Position numbers and translations under genes: made by a program. A DNA stretch of 64,000 nt, taken from positions 23,785,320 to 23,849,319 of the forward strand of contig NC_061798.1 in NCBI RefSeq assembly GCF_021462225.1, in the 5' to 3' direction. Of the stretch, positions 33,250 through 43,019 are shown piece after piece. This DNA is from Girardinichthys multiradiatus. Lineage: Eukaryota > Chordata > Actinopteri > Cyprinodontiformes > Goodeidae. Positions within the stretch are counted from its first letter, which is position 1, and each line of letters opens with the position of its first letter. A model generated the notes under the pieces. That model saw only the letters and a list, made by a program, of their open reading frames with translations, had not been told where the DNA came from and did not search any database.

Positions 33250-34859
33250 CAGTACAGACCAAACGTTTGGACACCTTCTCATTCAAAGAGTTTTCTTCAT
33301 TTTCATGACTATGAATATTGTAGCTTCAAACTGAAGGCATCAAAACTATGAATTAACAAATGTGGAATTATATACTGAACAAAAAAGTGTGAAACAACTG
33401 AAAATATGTCTTATATTCTAGGTTATTCAAAGTAGCCACCTTTTGCTTTGATTACTACTCCACAAACTCTTGGCATTCTGTTGATGAGCTTCAAGAGGTA
33501 GTCACCTGAAATGGTTTTCCAACAGTCTTGAAGGAGTTCCCAGAGATGCTTAGCACTTGTTGGCCCTTTTGCCTTCACTCTGCGGTCCAGCTCACCCCAA
33601 ACCATCTCGATTGGGTTCAGGTCCGGTGACTGTGGAGGCCAGGTCAACTGGCGCAGCACCCCATCACTCTCCTTCTTGGTCAAATAGCCCTTACACAGCC
33701 TGGAGGTGTGTTTGGGGTCATTGTCCTGTTGAAAAATAAATGATGGTCCAACTAAACGCAAACCAGATGGAATAGCATGCCGCTGCAAGATGCTGTGGTA
33801 GCCTTGCTGGTTCAGTATGCCTTCAATTTTGAATAAATCCCCAACAGTGCCACCAGCAAAGCACCCCCACACCATCACACCTCCTCCTCCATGCTTCACG
33901 GTGGGAACCAGGCATGTAGAGTCCAACCGTTCACCTCTTCTGCGCCACACAAAGACACGGTGGTTGGAACCAAGGATCTCAAACTTGGACTCATCAGACC
34001 AAAGCACAGATTTCCACTGGTCTAATGTCCATTCATTGTGTTCTTTAGCCCAAACAAGTCTCTTCTGCTTGTTGCCTGTCCTCAGCAGTGGTTTCCTAGC
34101 AGCAATTTTACCATGAAGGCCTGATTCACACAGTCTCCTCTTAACAGTTGTTCTAGAGATGTGTCTGCTGCTAGAACTCTGTGTGACATTGACCTGTTCT
34201 CTAATCTGAGCTGCTGTTAACCTGCAATTTCTGAGGCTGTTGACTCGGATGAACTTATTGTCCGCAGCAGAGGTGACTCTTGGTCTTCCTTTCCTGTGGC
34301 GGTCCTCATTTGAGCCAGTTTCTTTGTAGCGCTTGATGGTTTTTGCGACTGCACTTGGGGAAACTTTCAAAGTTTTCCCAATTGTTCGGACTGACTGACC
34401 TTCATTTCTTAAAGCAATGATGGTCACTTGTTTTTCTTTACTTAGCTGCTTTTTTCTTTCCATAATACAAATTCTAACAGTCTATTCAATAGGACTATCA
34501 GCTGTGTAATGTATCCACCTCCTGCATAACACAACTGATGGTCCCAGCCCCATTTATAATAAACCTGACAGGGCACACCTGTAAAGTGAAAACCATTTCA
34601 GATGATTTCCTCTTGAAGCTCATTAACAGAATGCCACGAGTGTGCAGAGCAGTAATCAATGCAAATGGTGGCTATTTTGAAGAACCTAGAATATAAGACA
34701 TATTATCAGTTGTTTCACACTTTTTTGTTCAGTATATAATTCCACACGTGTTAATTAACAGTTTTGATGCCTTCAGTGTGAAGCTACAATATTCATAGTC
34801 ATTAAAATACAGAAAACTCTTTGAATGAGAAGGTGTGTCCAAACTTTTGGTCTGCACTG
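33250..34859 (-). mobile_element. Intact Tc1-related DD38E (Intruder-like) element, 1610 bp
   Basis: Ends are CAGTACAGACC on the left and GGTCTGCACTG on the right, flanked by TA (33248-33249, 34860-34861). The inverted repeats are long, about 260 bases, with scattered mismatches and a few indels. They are so long that the last codons of the transposase lie inside the left repeat and reappear, inverted, at about 34590-34690. The single gene between them is uninterrupted. Everything needed for an autonomous element is visible, although the repeat arms have drifted apart somewhat. Confidence 0.95.
33423..34463 (-). CDS. Intact Tc1/mariner-superfamily transposase, DD38E type
   Basis: The 346-residue protein would bind the element's ends in the nucleus and cut and rejoin DNA. 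Residues 1-50 hold the first helix-turn-helix (SVRTIGKTLKVSPSAVAKTI). An AT-hook-like GRPR box is at 59-62 and a second helix-turn-helix spans about 80-115. The catalytic domain has Asp157 (WSDES), Asp247 (QQDNDPKH) and Glu286 (PDLNPIE), with a glycine-rich box GGGGVMVWG at 192-200. There are 38 residues between the second Asp and the Glu, not the 34 of classical Tc1. That spacing matches the DD38E Intruder family described in fish and other animals. Length is normal for the superfamily, the start MERKKQLSKEK fits relatives, and no stop or frameshift is seen. Activity is not proven. Confidence 0.95.
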   Translation of the reverse strand: MERKKQLSKEKQVTIIALRNEGQSVRTIGKTLKVSPSAVAKTIKRYKETGSNEDRHRKGRPRVTSAADNKFIRVNSLRNCRLTAAQIREQVNVTQSSSSRHISRTTVKRRLCESGLHGKIAARKPLLRTGNKQKRLVWAKEHNEWTLDQWKSVLWSDESKFEILGSNHRVFVWRRRGERLDSTCLVPTVKHGGGGVMVWGCFAGGTVGDLFKIEGILNQQGYHSILQRHAIPSGLRLVGPSFIFQQDNDPKHTSRLCKGYLTKKESDGVLRQLTWPPQSPDLNPIEMVWGELDRRVKAKGPTSAKHLWELLQDCWKTISGDYLLKLINRMPRVCGVVIKAKGGYFE

Positions 34860-34861
34860 TA

Positions 34862-35556
34862 CATTTTCATGAGGTGCACCTACAAATTATTTTCTCCTCA
34901 GCATTTTTTTGGCTTGTGTGTGTTTTTGAACATGCTTGCATAAACCCAGATTTCACTTACCAACAAATAGAGCATATACAGAGCTTGACAGTCTGACAGT
35001 TCACATTTAAAACCTAAAGCAAGTTCAACCCCGAAAAACAGTTTTAATTTAAAGTATTTACATATCTCTCATCTGCAGTTTGGTTGCAGAAAGTTTGTAA
35101 TGAAATCTTGCAGATACAAATGAAGAATAATGTGAAATAACTACAAAGCAAATGCCTAATACATACTGCTCCATAAAATTAGGTTTTGGTTCTTTAATTT
35201 TTAGGAAGTAAATGTTGAACTTAAAGGGAACAACAATACATTTTAACATAAATTAATGACTACTGACCGAACATGCTTTGTCAGGTAAATGAAATATACA
35301 TGCTTTGAATGAGACATTCTAGTTAAGGTCAATTCAAAAACTTTTTTTTTTTTTTTTTCACAGGGAGGAATTATGGCTCAAATATATACATACAGCATAC
35401 CTCTCAAATTATTGGATAAATGTCCTTCAGCAAACTGCAGAGTATCCAAGGGTTTTTTGTAGCCATTAGCAAGGTCACTGCACTCTTCTAGTTCGATATT
35501 TAAACATGCGTGAATTTATGTGGCTATTTTCAGTTGGTTGGTTTCCTGGCACATAC
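34862..35556. other. No recognisable gene
   Basis: AT-rich spacer with a T-run at 35342-35359. No motif in either strand. Confidence 0.5.
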
Positions 35557-35558
35557 TA

Positions 35559-36525
35559 CAGGGGTTGGACAATGAAACTGAAACACCTGTCATTTTAGTG
35601 TGGGAGGTTTCATGGCTAAATTGGACCAGCCTGGTAGATAGTCTTCATTGATTGCACATTGCACCAGTAAGAGCAGAATGTGAAGGTTAAATTAGCAGGG
35701 TAAGAGCACAGTTTTGCTCAAAATATTGAAATGCACACAACATTATGGGTGACATACCAGAGTTCAAAAGAGGACAAATTGTTGGTGCACGTCTTGCTGG
35801 CGCATCTGTGACCAAGACAGCAAGTCTTTGTGATGTATCAAGAGCCACAGTATCCAGGGTAATGTCAGCATACCACCAAGAAGGACGAACCACTTCCAAC
35901 AGGATTAACTGTGGATGCAAGAGGAAGCTGTCTGAAAGGGATGTTCTGGTGCTAACCCGGATTGTATCCAAAAAACATAAAACCATGGCTGCCCAAATCA
36001 CGGCCGAATTAAATGTGCACCTCAACTCTCCTGTTTCCACCAGAACTGTCCGTCGGGAGCTCCACAGGGTCAATATACACGGCTGCGCTGCTATAGCCAA
36101 ACCTTTGGTCACTCATGCCAATGCCAGATGTCGGTTTCAATGGTGCAAGGAGCACAAGTCTTGGGCTGTGGACAATGTGAAACATGTATTGTTCTCTGAT
36201 GAGTCCACCTTTACTGTTTTCCCCACATCCAGGAGAGTTACGGTGTGGAGAAGCCCCAAATAAGCGTACCACCCAGACTGTTGCATACCCAGAATGAAGC
36301 ATGGGGGTGGATCACTGATGGTTTGGGCTGCCATATCATGGCATTCCCTTGGCCCAATACGTGTGCTAGATGGGCGCGTCATTGCCAAGGACTACCAAAC
36401 CATTCTTGTGGACCATGTGCATTCAATGGTTCAAACATTGTATCATGAAGGTGGTGCCGTTTATCAGGATGACAATACACCAATACACACAGCAAGACTG
36501 GTGAAAGATTGGTTTGATGAACATG
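35559..36525 (+). mobile_element. Tc1-like element truncated by a LINE
   Basis: The left end CAGGGGTTGGACAATGAAAC sits after a TA (35557-35558) and is the terminal repeat of a Tc1-like family distinct from the other copies here. The transposase begins at 35745. The element stops abruptly near 36525, where LINE sequence takes over. No right terminal repeat was found beyond the LINE, so the rest was lost. Confidence 0.85.
35745..36525 (+). pseudogene. Tc1-like transposase, one stop and C-terminal loss
   Basis: Residues 1-172 (MGDIPEFKRGQIVGARLAG...) contain the first helix-turn-helix (TKTASLCDVSRATVSRVM), a CKRKLSERD linker, the second helix-turn-helix (STRTVRRELHRVNIHG) and the first catalytic block FSDEST. 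A TAA at 36261-36263 then interrupts. The same frame continues from 36264 through the MKHGGGSLMVWAA box and the second catalytic block YQDDNTPIHTA. The third block, with the catalytic Glu, is missing because LINE sequence begins near 36525. Apart from the single stop the retained part is well preserved. Confidence 0.9.
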
Positions 36526-37428
36526 GTCATGTTCTTTGATTTTTCCAGTGCATTTAATACAATCCAACCTGATTTGCTTTGTCAGAAACTCCAGAAGAGT
36601 CAGGTGGAGGCCTCAACAATCTCCTGGATCAAAGACTACCTGACAAACAGACCACAGTTTGTGAGACTAAAGGGTTGTGGGTCTAACCAGGTAGTCAGCA
36701 GCACAGGAGCACCACAGGAGACTGTACTCTCACCAATCCTTTTCACTCTGTACACCTCAGACTTCCAGTACAAGACAGACTCCTGTCATCTGCAGAAATA
36801 CTCGGATGATTCTGCAGTCGTGGGGTGGATCAGAGATGGACAAGAAGCTGAGTACAGGACGGTGGTGGACCGCTTTGTGGCATGGTGTGGAAACAATCAT
36901 CTCATTTTGAAAGTGACTAAAACAAAGGAGATGGTTGTAGATTTTAAGAGAAACAGGAATAAGTCAAAAACAATTTCTATCATGGAAGAAGATGTGGAGG
37001 TGGTGGAGGAGTATAAATACCTCGGTGTTCACCTGGACAACAGACTAGAGTGGAGATGCAACTGTGAAGCCATCTACAAGAAGGGACAGAGCAGACTGTA
37101 CTTCTTGAAGAAGCTTAGGTCCTTTGGTGTTTGCAGCAAGATGCTGCATATCTTCTATAAGTCTGTTGTGATCTCTTCTGCCATCATCTGCTGGGGAAGC
37201 AGCATCAGAGCCAGGGACTTAAAAAAGCTCAACAAGCTGATAAAAAAGGCTGGCTCTGTTCTGGGGACTCCTCTGGAACCTCTGGAGATCATTGTGGAAA
37301 GACAGATTCTTCATAAAATGAAGAACATTATGGAGAACCCTGAGCATCCTCTTCATGAGACTGTCCTACAACAACAGAGTGTCTTCAGTCAGAGGTTTCT
37401 TCAGATCTGCTGTAAGACGGAGCGCTAA
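36514..37428 (+). pseudogene. LINE reverse transcriptase C-terminal part, open frame
   Basis: A 304-codon frame is open from the Tc1/LINE junction to a stop at 37426-37428. It has motif A ([16 protein letters not shown], residues 8-23), motif B (STGAPQETVLSPILF), motif C (KYSDDSAVVGW, with both catalytic Asp residues), then the thumb and connection region (WCGNNHLILKVTKTKE, YKYLGVHLDNRLEW). Fingers and endonuclease are missing, so it is a truncated protein even though the frame is open. Its start codons (MMNMV) come from the adjoining Tc1-like DNA. The lack of stops suggests a fairly recent insertion. Confidence 0.88.
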
Positions 37429-37520
37429 AGGAGATCATTCCTGCCCACAGCCATCAGCATCCACAACGGCTCTTTGAGGAAACCTTCATAATATGAGCTA
37501 CAACAACATTTAATTTGTGG
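36520..37520 (+). mobile_element. 5'-truncated LINE inserted in the Tc1-like element
   Basis: Same family as the outer LINE at 12885-16185. It starts inside RT motif A and runs to the 3' tail ACAACAACATTTAATT. The usual TTCCCTTTGGGAT end is replaced by other DNA at about 37520. Such 5' truncation is the normal result of incomplete reverse transcription on insertion. Confidence 0.85.
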
Positions 37521-37545
37521 AATATGCCCGGTTCGCACCAGTAAA

Positions 37546-38418
37546 ACAACCATCTATCCATCTATTTTTTAAACCCGGTTCTTCCGTATAGGGTCACGGG
37601 TGAGGTGGTGGCAATCTCCAGCAGCCTATGGGTGAGAGGCAACGAAGGGCAACACAAAGACATACAGGACAAACAATCATGCACACCCATTCACACCTAA
37701 GGCCAATTTAGACAGACCAATTAACCTCGCTAGGCCACGCCCCTTTTCAGCAGTGTATGAAACTAGGTAGAACTCCACCAATTGTTTTCTTAAATATATC
37801 ACAAGAGGAGGCTCTGACAACAAAACGGTACAAAAAGCATATTTCTCTTTGCAGCACCCCCACATGTCTCACATCATAACAAACTAGAGACACTCACCTA
37901 TAACTTGTTTTTCTAGCACCTTCTCTGATGATGTAATTTGCTTGCACATTACAGTCTGCTGGTTGCTGTCCACCGGCTGCTAGCTTGCGAGCTACTCCAT
38001 TAGCTTCCAGTTATGTTTGCAACTGTACATTTTAATGACAAACAGGGTAAATGTCATAACCAAAGCCAGTGTCATATGCAGAAGGACTCCTACAATGAAA
38101 ATCCGCACTTTTATGTGACCAGATTCACTTTTATTTCCTTTTTATGAGGTTAAAAACACATTTGGGAACGTTTTGGCAACCTTTGCCTAACTGCCATTTC
38201 TGGCAGCTTGATTTAATTTAAGGTATGTAATTTCAGGTGGAAATTGCTCTAAAACCCCTTAGGGCTTAACAGGTTAACCAAACAGTTATGCTTTTGGACT
38301 GTGGGAGGAGAGAACCCACACATGCAAAGGGAGAACATGCAAACAGGCCAGAAGTTGAACCAAGGATCCTTCTTGCTGCAAAGCAACAGTGCCACCAACT
38401 GCACCACCATGCAGCTCA
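37546..38418 (+). repeat. Dispersed fish repeat, split by a piggyBac-type MITE
   Basis: The left half (37546-37724) starts with CATCTATCCATCTATTTTT and includes CTCCAGCAGCCTATGGG and ACATACAGGACAAACAATC. The right half (38274-38418) includes TTTTGGACTGTGGGAGGAG, ACCCACACATGCA and GCAACAGTGCCACCAACTGC. These are the two parts of one common fish interspersed repeat, which I recognise but cannot class with certainty. The halves are separated by a 549-bp insertion at a TTAA. Confidence 0.7.
37725..38273. mobile_element. piggyBac-type MITE, 549 bp, flanked by TTAA
   Basis: TTAA stands on both sides (37721-37724, 38274-38277), exactly where the surrounding repeat is interrupted. The element starts CCTCGCTAGGCC and ends GGGCTTAACAGG. 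Read inverted, the right end starts CCTGTTAAGCCC, so the tips match imperfectly in the CCT-type pattern of piggyBac ends. There is no coding capacity. The clean split of a known repeat makes the insertion model strong, while the family call rests on the TTAA target and short ends. Confidence 0.75.
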
Positions 38419-39797
38419 GAAAACAATTACTTTTAATGAATTCTAACATTCTACCAGTAGAGTGGTCAAACGTATCCAGCTAAAAGTATGATGGGATCTC
38501 ACTCATGACTAAAGAAAGCTTGTGGTCTCTGCAACTTGCTGCAAGGTATTTCTCCAAATGTTAGTGGGAGTGTCTTCGCATATTTGAGTCTGTACATTTG
38601 TTTTTGACTCTGTTTGTGTCGCAGGAAATTCACAGTGAATTAAAAGGTGTTTACCCAGTTCTAGTTTTTAAAAATCATTGACGTTGTACAATCATTCTAC
38701 CTTGACAACAACTGAAATTCAAATATGTATTTAAAAGCCCTAAATCATTATGACATTCATGCCTCTGCTGAGTTGATATTTTTAGTTTTTGAGTTTTAAA
38801 TGGACTTTAGCCATTCAAAATATATGGTCTCATTCTGTTGGATGTACATACAGAATGAAAGGATCTGCACTTTTTTTCAATGGCATAATTTCCAGTAATT
38901 TCAATCTCCCTACTCGTCTTTGTGCAAAGGGCTTCAGTTAACACCATTTTCAGCAAGCTGGAATGGATTATTTTCCAACAAAACATTAAAAATTAATAAA
39001 GAAATCTTATAGACACACAAAGACGTGCGTTAATAATTAATTTGTCTTGACTGTCTTTGAATAGAAAACGGAAGTAATTTGCTTTAATACAGTGCCATTC
39101 TGTTTTCTCCCTTTTTTTCAGGTCCTTCAATCTTCCTGAAGCTTTTTGTGAATATTTGCATTTTGTAACCAGAAATTTAATGACTTGAAAGGATTTATTT
39201 GTATCCATTGTATAGGCAGTTTTTTTTTTTCTTTCCAAACAGCCGGTGCCTTTCAAGCAATGTACTAATGCAACTGGAAACTTTGCTTCTTTTGTGAAAC
39301 ACAATATCTCTCATGCAACATAAAGTATCACACCTCCGCTGAATACTTACATATTCTACATATGGGAAAACTCTGAATTGGTAATGATGTGGGCTATGCA
39401 TGCGGGTTTGTATTTGGAAATGCCAAACAATGCGGCTTGCATCAGAGCATGCTTGGATGCTTCTTTTGTTTGTAATATTTGTTTCAGGGCACCAGAGAGA
39501 AAACCTTTTAGTCAACAGCTCAGGCATAAAACTGACACTGAAATGAGCCAACAACAAATGTACTGGCCTTTATCTGGGTATGCCAGTAAGGGTGCAGCAA
39601 TAAGTGCTGTGCATACCCAGTTTTTTTGCTTAACTCTACCAAAAGAAGTGTTGAGAAAACTGACACTTGGTTAAGTAACTTAGTATCTTCTATTAGTACC
39701 AATAACAACAGCAATTTATGTTAGAAGTGATTTAGGTCTTCAGTTGGTTCACTATGTTTTGAGCATGTCTATGTGGCTTATCATCTACCTGAAACCA
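38419..39797. other. No recognisable gene
   Basis: Frames of 103 and 120 residues on the minus strand (38993-39557) have no motif and overlap frames on the other strand. AT-rich. Confidence 0.5.
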
Positions 39798-39802
39798 GGC
39801 AG

Positions 39803-40251
39803 TGTCACGGGTTGTGGAAGAGGACCAAAGCATATAGGTAAGAGATGGGCAGAATCACATATGATGTTATGGTTTAATGAATAGTCCAAAAATCAGACAA
39901 GGAACTGAAACTGAAAACACTTGGCAAAAACAACAGAAGAATTGGCCAGGAGTGAATGAAAGAAAGATTACTTATAATGGAAGGAGTCAGAAAAGGTGAA
40001 AGTGATTAACTAGATGTGGAAGGTGTGTGGAGGAGCATCAACTGGGTTAGCTGAGTGGGGAAATAACACAAAACCTATAAATACAAGAAAGAGACAAGCA
40101 CAAGTAAACAGTAACTAGACGGATCAAGCAAAAATAAATTGACAAAGCAACTCTGAGACAGGTTTTCTATGCATTTGAAAATAAATAATAAGAACAAAGA
40201 TAAATAAAGAACAAAACCCTAAAATGAAAATTAACCTCTAAACTCATGACA
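39803..40251 (-). mobile_element. Solo LTR, 449 bp, with perfect 5-bp duplication
   Basis: Plus-strand ends are TGTCACGGG and CTCATGACA. The 5-mer GGCAG stands directly before (39798-39802) and after (40252-40256), an exact LTR-type target duplication. The layout resembles the related minus-strand LTRs, with a GGACCAAAGC motif near the 3' end of the LTR. No internal region is present, so it arose by LTR-LTR recombination. Confidence 0.8.
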
Positions 40252-40256
40252 GGCAG

Positions 40257-42455
40257 TTCTCTAGTTCTCCATCAATGTTTACATCCAGATAATTTTAGCT
40301 TTTATTAGAGAATTAAACAGAAAAAGCATCTTAACAAGATGAAAGGCTGCCTTGTTTTATTTATTCTGCAGTCACTATATTCTTGCATGTCAACAGGTAA
40401 AATGTTCACGTCATACGTCATATTGAACTGACTAAAGATTGTTAGTGCTAAGGGGATTTACCATGTTTTTTGTTTCACCTTTTAAACTAGATTTACACCG
40501 TCAGAAACACACAATAATACTAACTGTCTGAACTTGCAATCATAAAAAATCAAGAAATTTAAATAGCTCCTATATGCTAATTTTGCTCCTCAGAGGGTTA
40601 ATAGTGTATACATAAAATTTAAAAAAGGTATGGAACTGATCACTCATGAGGGATGTTTAAAAATCCTTCTTTATTGTAGTAAATAAATATATAAAAAAAC
40701 AGATTTACAGGTATGCATCTGTTTTTTTGAGTACAGATAAATAATCTGCAAAAAGGGTTAACTAATGTTAGTTTCTGTCAACTCTGATACTTTTATAGAG
40801 ATGTGTTTTAAAGGCATGATTTTGCCTCTAAACTCATTCAGGTAGAGTCATTCATCTGCTCGTTCACTTAATATGCCACATTTGACACAAACCAAGAAAA
40901 ACATTAACACTACATAACTTAGTTATTGGTCATAATTTAAGAGTAACATGGCTTGTGAGATTTTAGATAAACATGAACCAGCAAGCTTTACCATTTAAAT
41001 TAATGATATGACATTAGCTTCTAAGTGATTTCCTAGTAATACATGTAAACATGTAAACGATATGCTAACCTGTCAAAAATTTTAAACCCAGTTTCTGAAA
41101 ACTTTATGTTCAAACTAAACTTATTACATGAACTTATCATTAAGTACAAGACAATATGACATCACAACAGCAGTGGTAAAAGTTATGTATACCAAGAGAC
41201 AAACTCATAGCAATCTAGTTAATCTAGTTAATTGCATTGTATGCCTTCGATAAGCTGCCTAAACCTGGGTCCTATATAGTTTTTTGTTTTGTTTTTAATT
41301 TACATTATACAAATTAGCTTTTCAGATTTTTAAATGTTTGAATGCCATCTTTTACAATGTTAACTCGTTCTTTAACCCAAAAAAAGTTTCTATTTGTTAA
41401 TCTATGACATTCTATGACAACAGTTCAATAGAATCCTAAATAATATTGGGAATAACTTTTTATGCATTTTGTTTATGTAAATGTTTTAAGAGTCTACTTG
41501 TTTGGTAAGTTGCATTGAAACCTAGCACATAAGGATTTGTAGCACATCAGCATTTTATCAGAATTACATGGTCTAGAGTAATTTTGTGATTGCACTCTTT
41601 TTAACTAACTCAACAAAAATGATTTTCAAGTGGGTTCACTTTTTGATAGCTACCAATACCTGGAAACTCCAGACATTTTTGCCTGCTTTAACACTGGGTT
41701 CAATGGATTTTTTAAAACTGATATATTGTTGTAACAGTACCAAATGTAAAATTTGAATAGGCATATAGGCTACAAGAAGTGCCTCGTCCGAGTAACTTTG
41801 TACAGAGAAATGTTAGTTGAGGTGCTCGACCAAGATAAGCTTGGTTCCTCTCTCTTTTCATTTAACTTTCTTAAATATGCATTTCATGAAATTTTTTTTA
41901 CACTCAATCATGTGTGGCAACATGTACATAAAGAGTTTATTCTACTGCTTAATAAAGCAAGCCCTTTGTTTGTTCTAATTTTTGTAAGTTTATTTCTTGA
42001 AAGTGAGAACATGGAATAAATATTATATAGAAACAACATAAATCTGCTGAACATTTTGTTTGATTTATTTTGAACAAATATTTGACATTAGTAATAGTGA
42101 CAAAAAGTACTTTGGTAGCACCTGGCTTTATTGTACTTTGATTTGGGGCAATAAACTGTCTTCTGTAAAGTAATTCATACTTTCCTATCTTCATTTGACT
42201 TCCCCCTATCAATCTTTCTTTGCATTTGCAGCTTGCCTCACTTTTAGCCTAACTCTTTGCCTTCATTTTAGCTTTCCATGACATGCATGAGGATACATGA
42301 TTGTTTTTTTCACCCACAATTCCCTTTCATTGAACTTGATTTTGGGCAGACAGACATCTGTTATAAATCCATGCTCTTCCCCAGTCTCTTCGCCTAATCA
42401 TGTTTCTAGCTTGACTCTTTACTTTAGGTCAGGTTAAACTGCACCTTTAAGACAA
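40257..42455. other. AT-rich DNA, no gene seen
   Basis: Very AT-rich, with only short frames. The frames at 41753-42019 and 41949-42212 lack motifs. I recognise no repeat. Confidence 0.5.
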
Positions 42456-42460
42456 TAAAG

Positions 42461-42661
42461 TCATGCCTTCAATTGTGTTTCCTCATATAGAAAAAAACAA
42501 AACAAAACGCTGCTGGCGAACTTCCTTCCTTTAATATCTGTCAGAGGACCCCAGCAGCCCTCAGGTAACTCTAAGCCAATATGAATGGAGACAGATACAG
42601 GGGCATGGTCTGAAATAGTCCATCGTGTATTACAGCCCCGAGAGAGGTACCACACCATCAC
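42461..42661 (-). pseudogene. Possible L1-like LINE endonuclease fragment
   Basis: The minus-strand frame includes YLSRGCNTRWTISDHAPVSV. The SDHAP motif is the C-terminal signature of the apurinic-like endonuclease of L1-type LINEs, with the His in the active site. No neighbouring RT is visible. A short relic, tentative but the motif is specific. Confidence 0.5.
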
Positions 42662-42666
42662 CCATT

Positions 42667-42672
<6 letters not shown>

Positions 42673-42708
<36 letters not shown>
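42673..42708. repeat. (AC)18 microsatellite
   Basis: Eighteen uninterrupted AC units. It borders the repeat at 42728-42954. A shorter (AC)7 tract follows at 43006-43019. Confidence 0.95.
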
Positions 42709-42711
<3 letters not shown>

Positions 42712-42727
42712 TGTTTTGCTATATGTA

Positions 42728-42954
42728 GTGAGGACCATGTGTTGACTCCCATTGACTTCCATTGATTTTTAGTCATTTTCAACCCTTTCTATGCCCTAAC
42801 CCTGACAATAACCCTAAACTTAACCATTACCAGTGCATGCCTAACCCTAACCTGAACCTAAACTCAATTCACACCTTAGTCCTAAACCTAACCGTTAGCA
42901 AAATAGGTCGTGAGGACCAGCAAAATGTCCTCACTTTGGTACAAACGGTCCTCA
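42728..42954. repeat. GTGAGGACC repeat with telomere-like core
   Basis: The block begins GTGAGGACCATGTGTTG and ends ACGGTCCTCA, roughly inverted tips. The centre is a degenerate array of CCTAACCCTAA-type words (CCCTAACCCTGA, ATAACCCTAAAC, GCCTAACCCTAACC), similar to vertebrate telomeric TTAGGG repeats. A GTGAGGACCAG box recurs near the right end. This is a common fish interspersed repeat of unclear class, and it is sandwiched between AC microsatellites. Confidence 0.75.
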
Positions 42955-43019
42955 ATTAGATGGTGAAATCGGGAAAATGGTTCGCACTGTGATGCCAAGA
43001 CAGGAACACACACACACAC

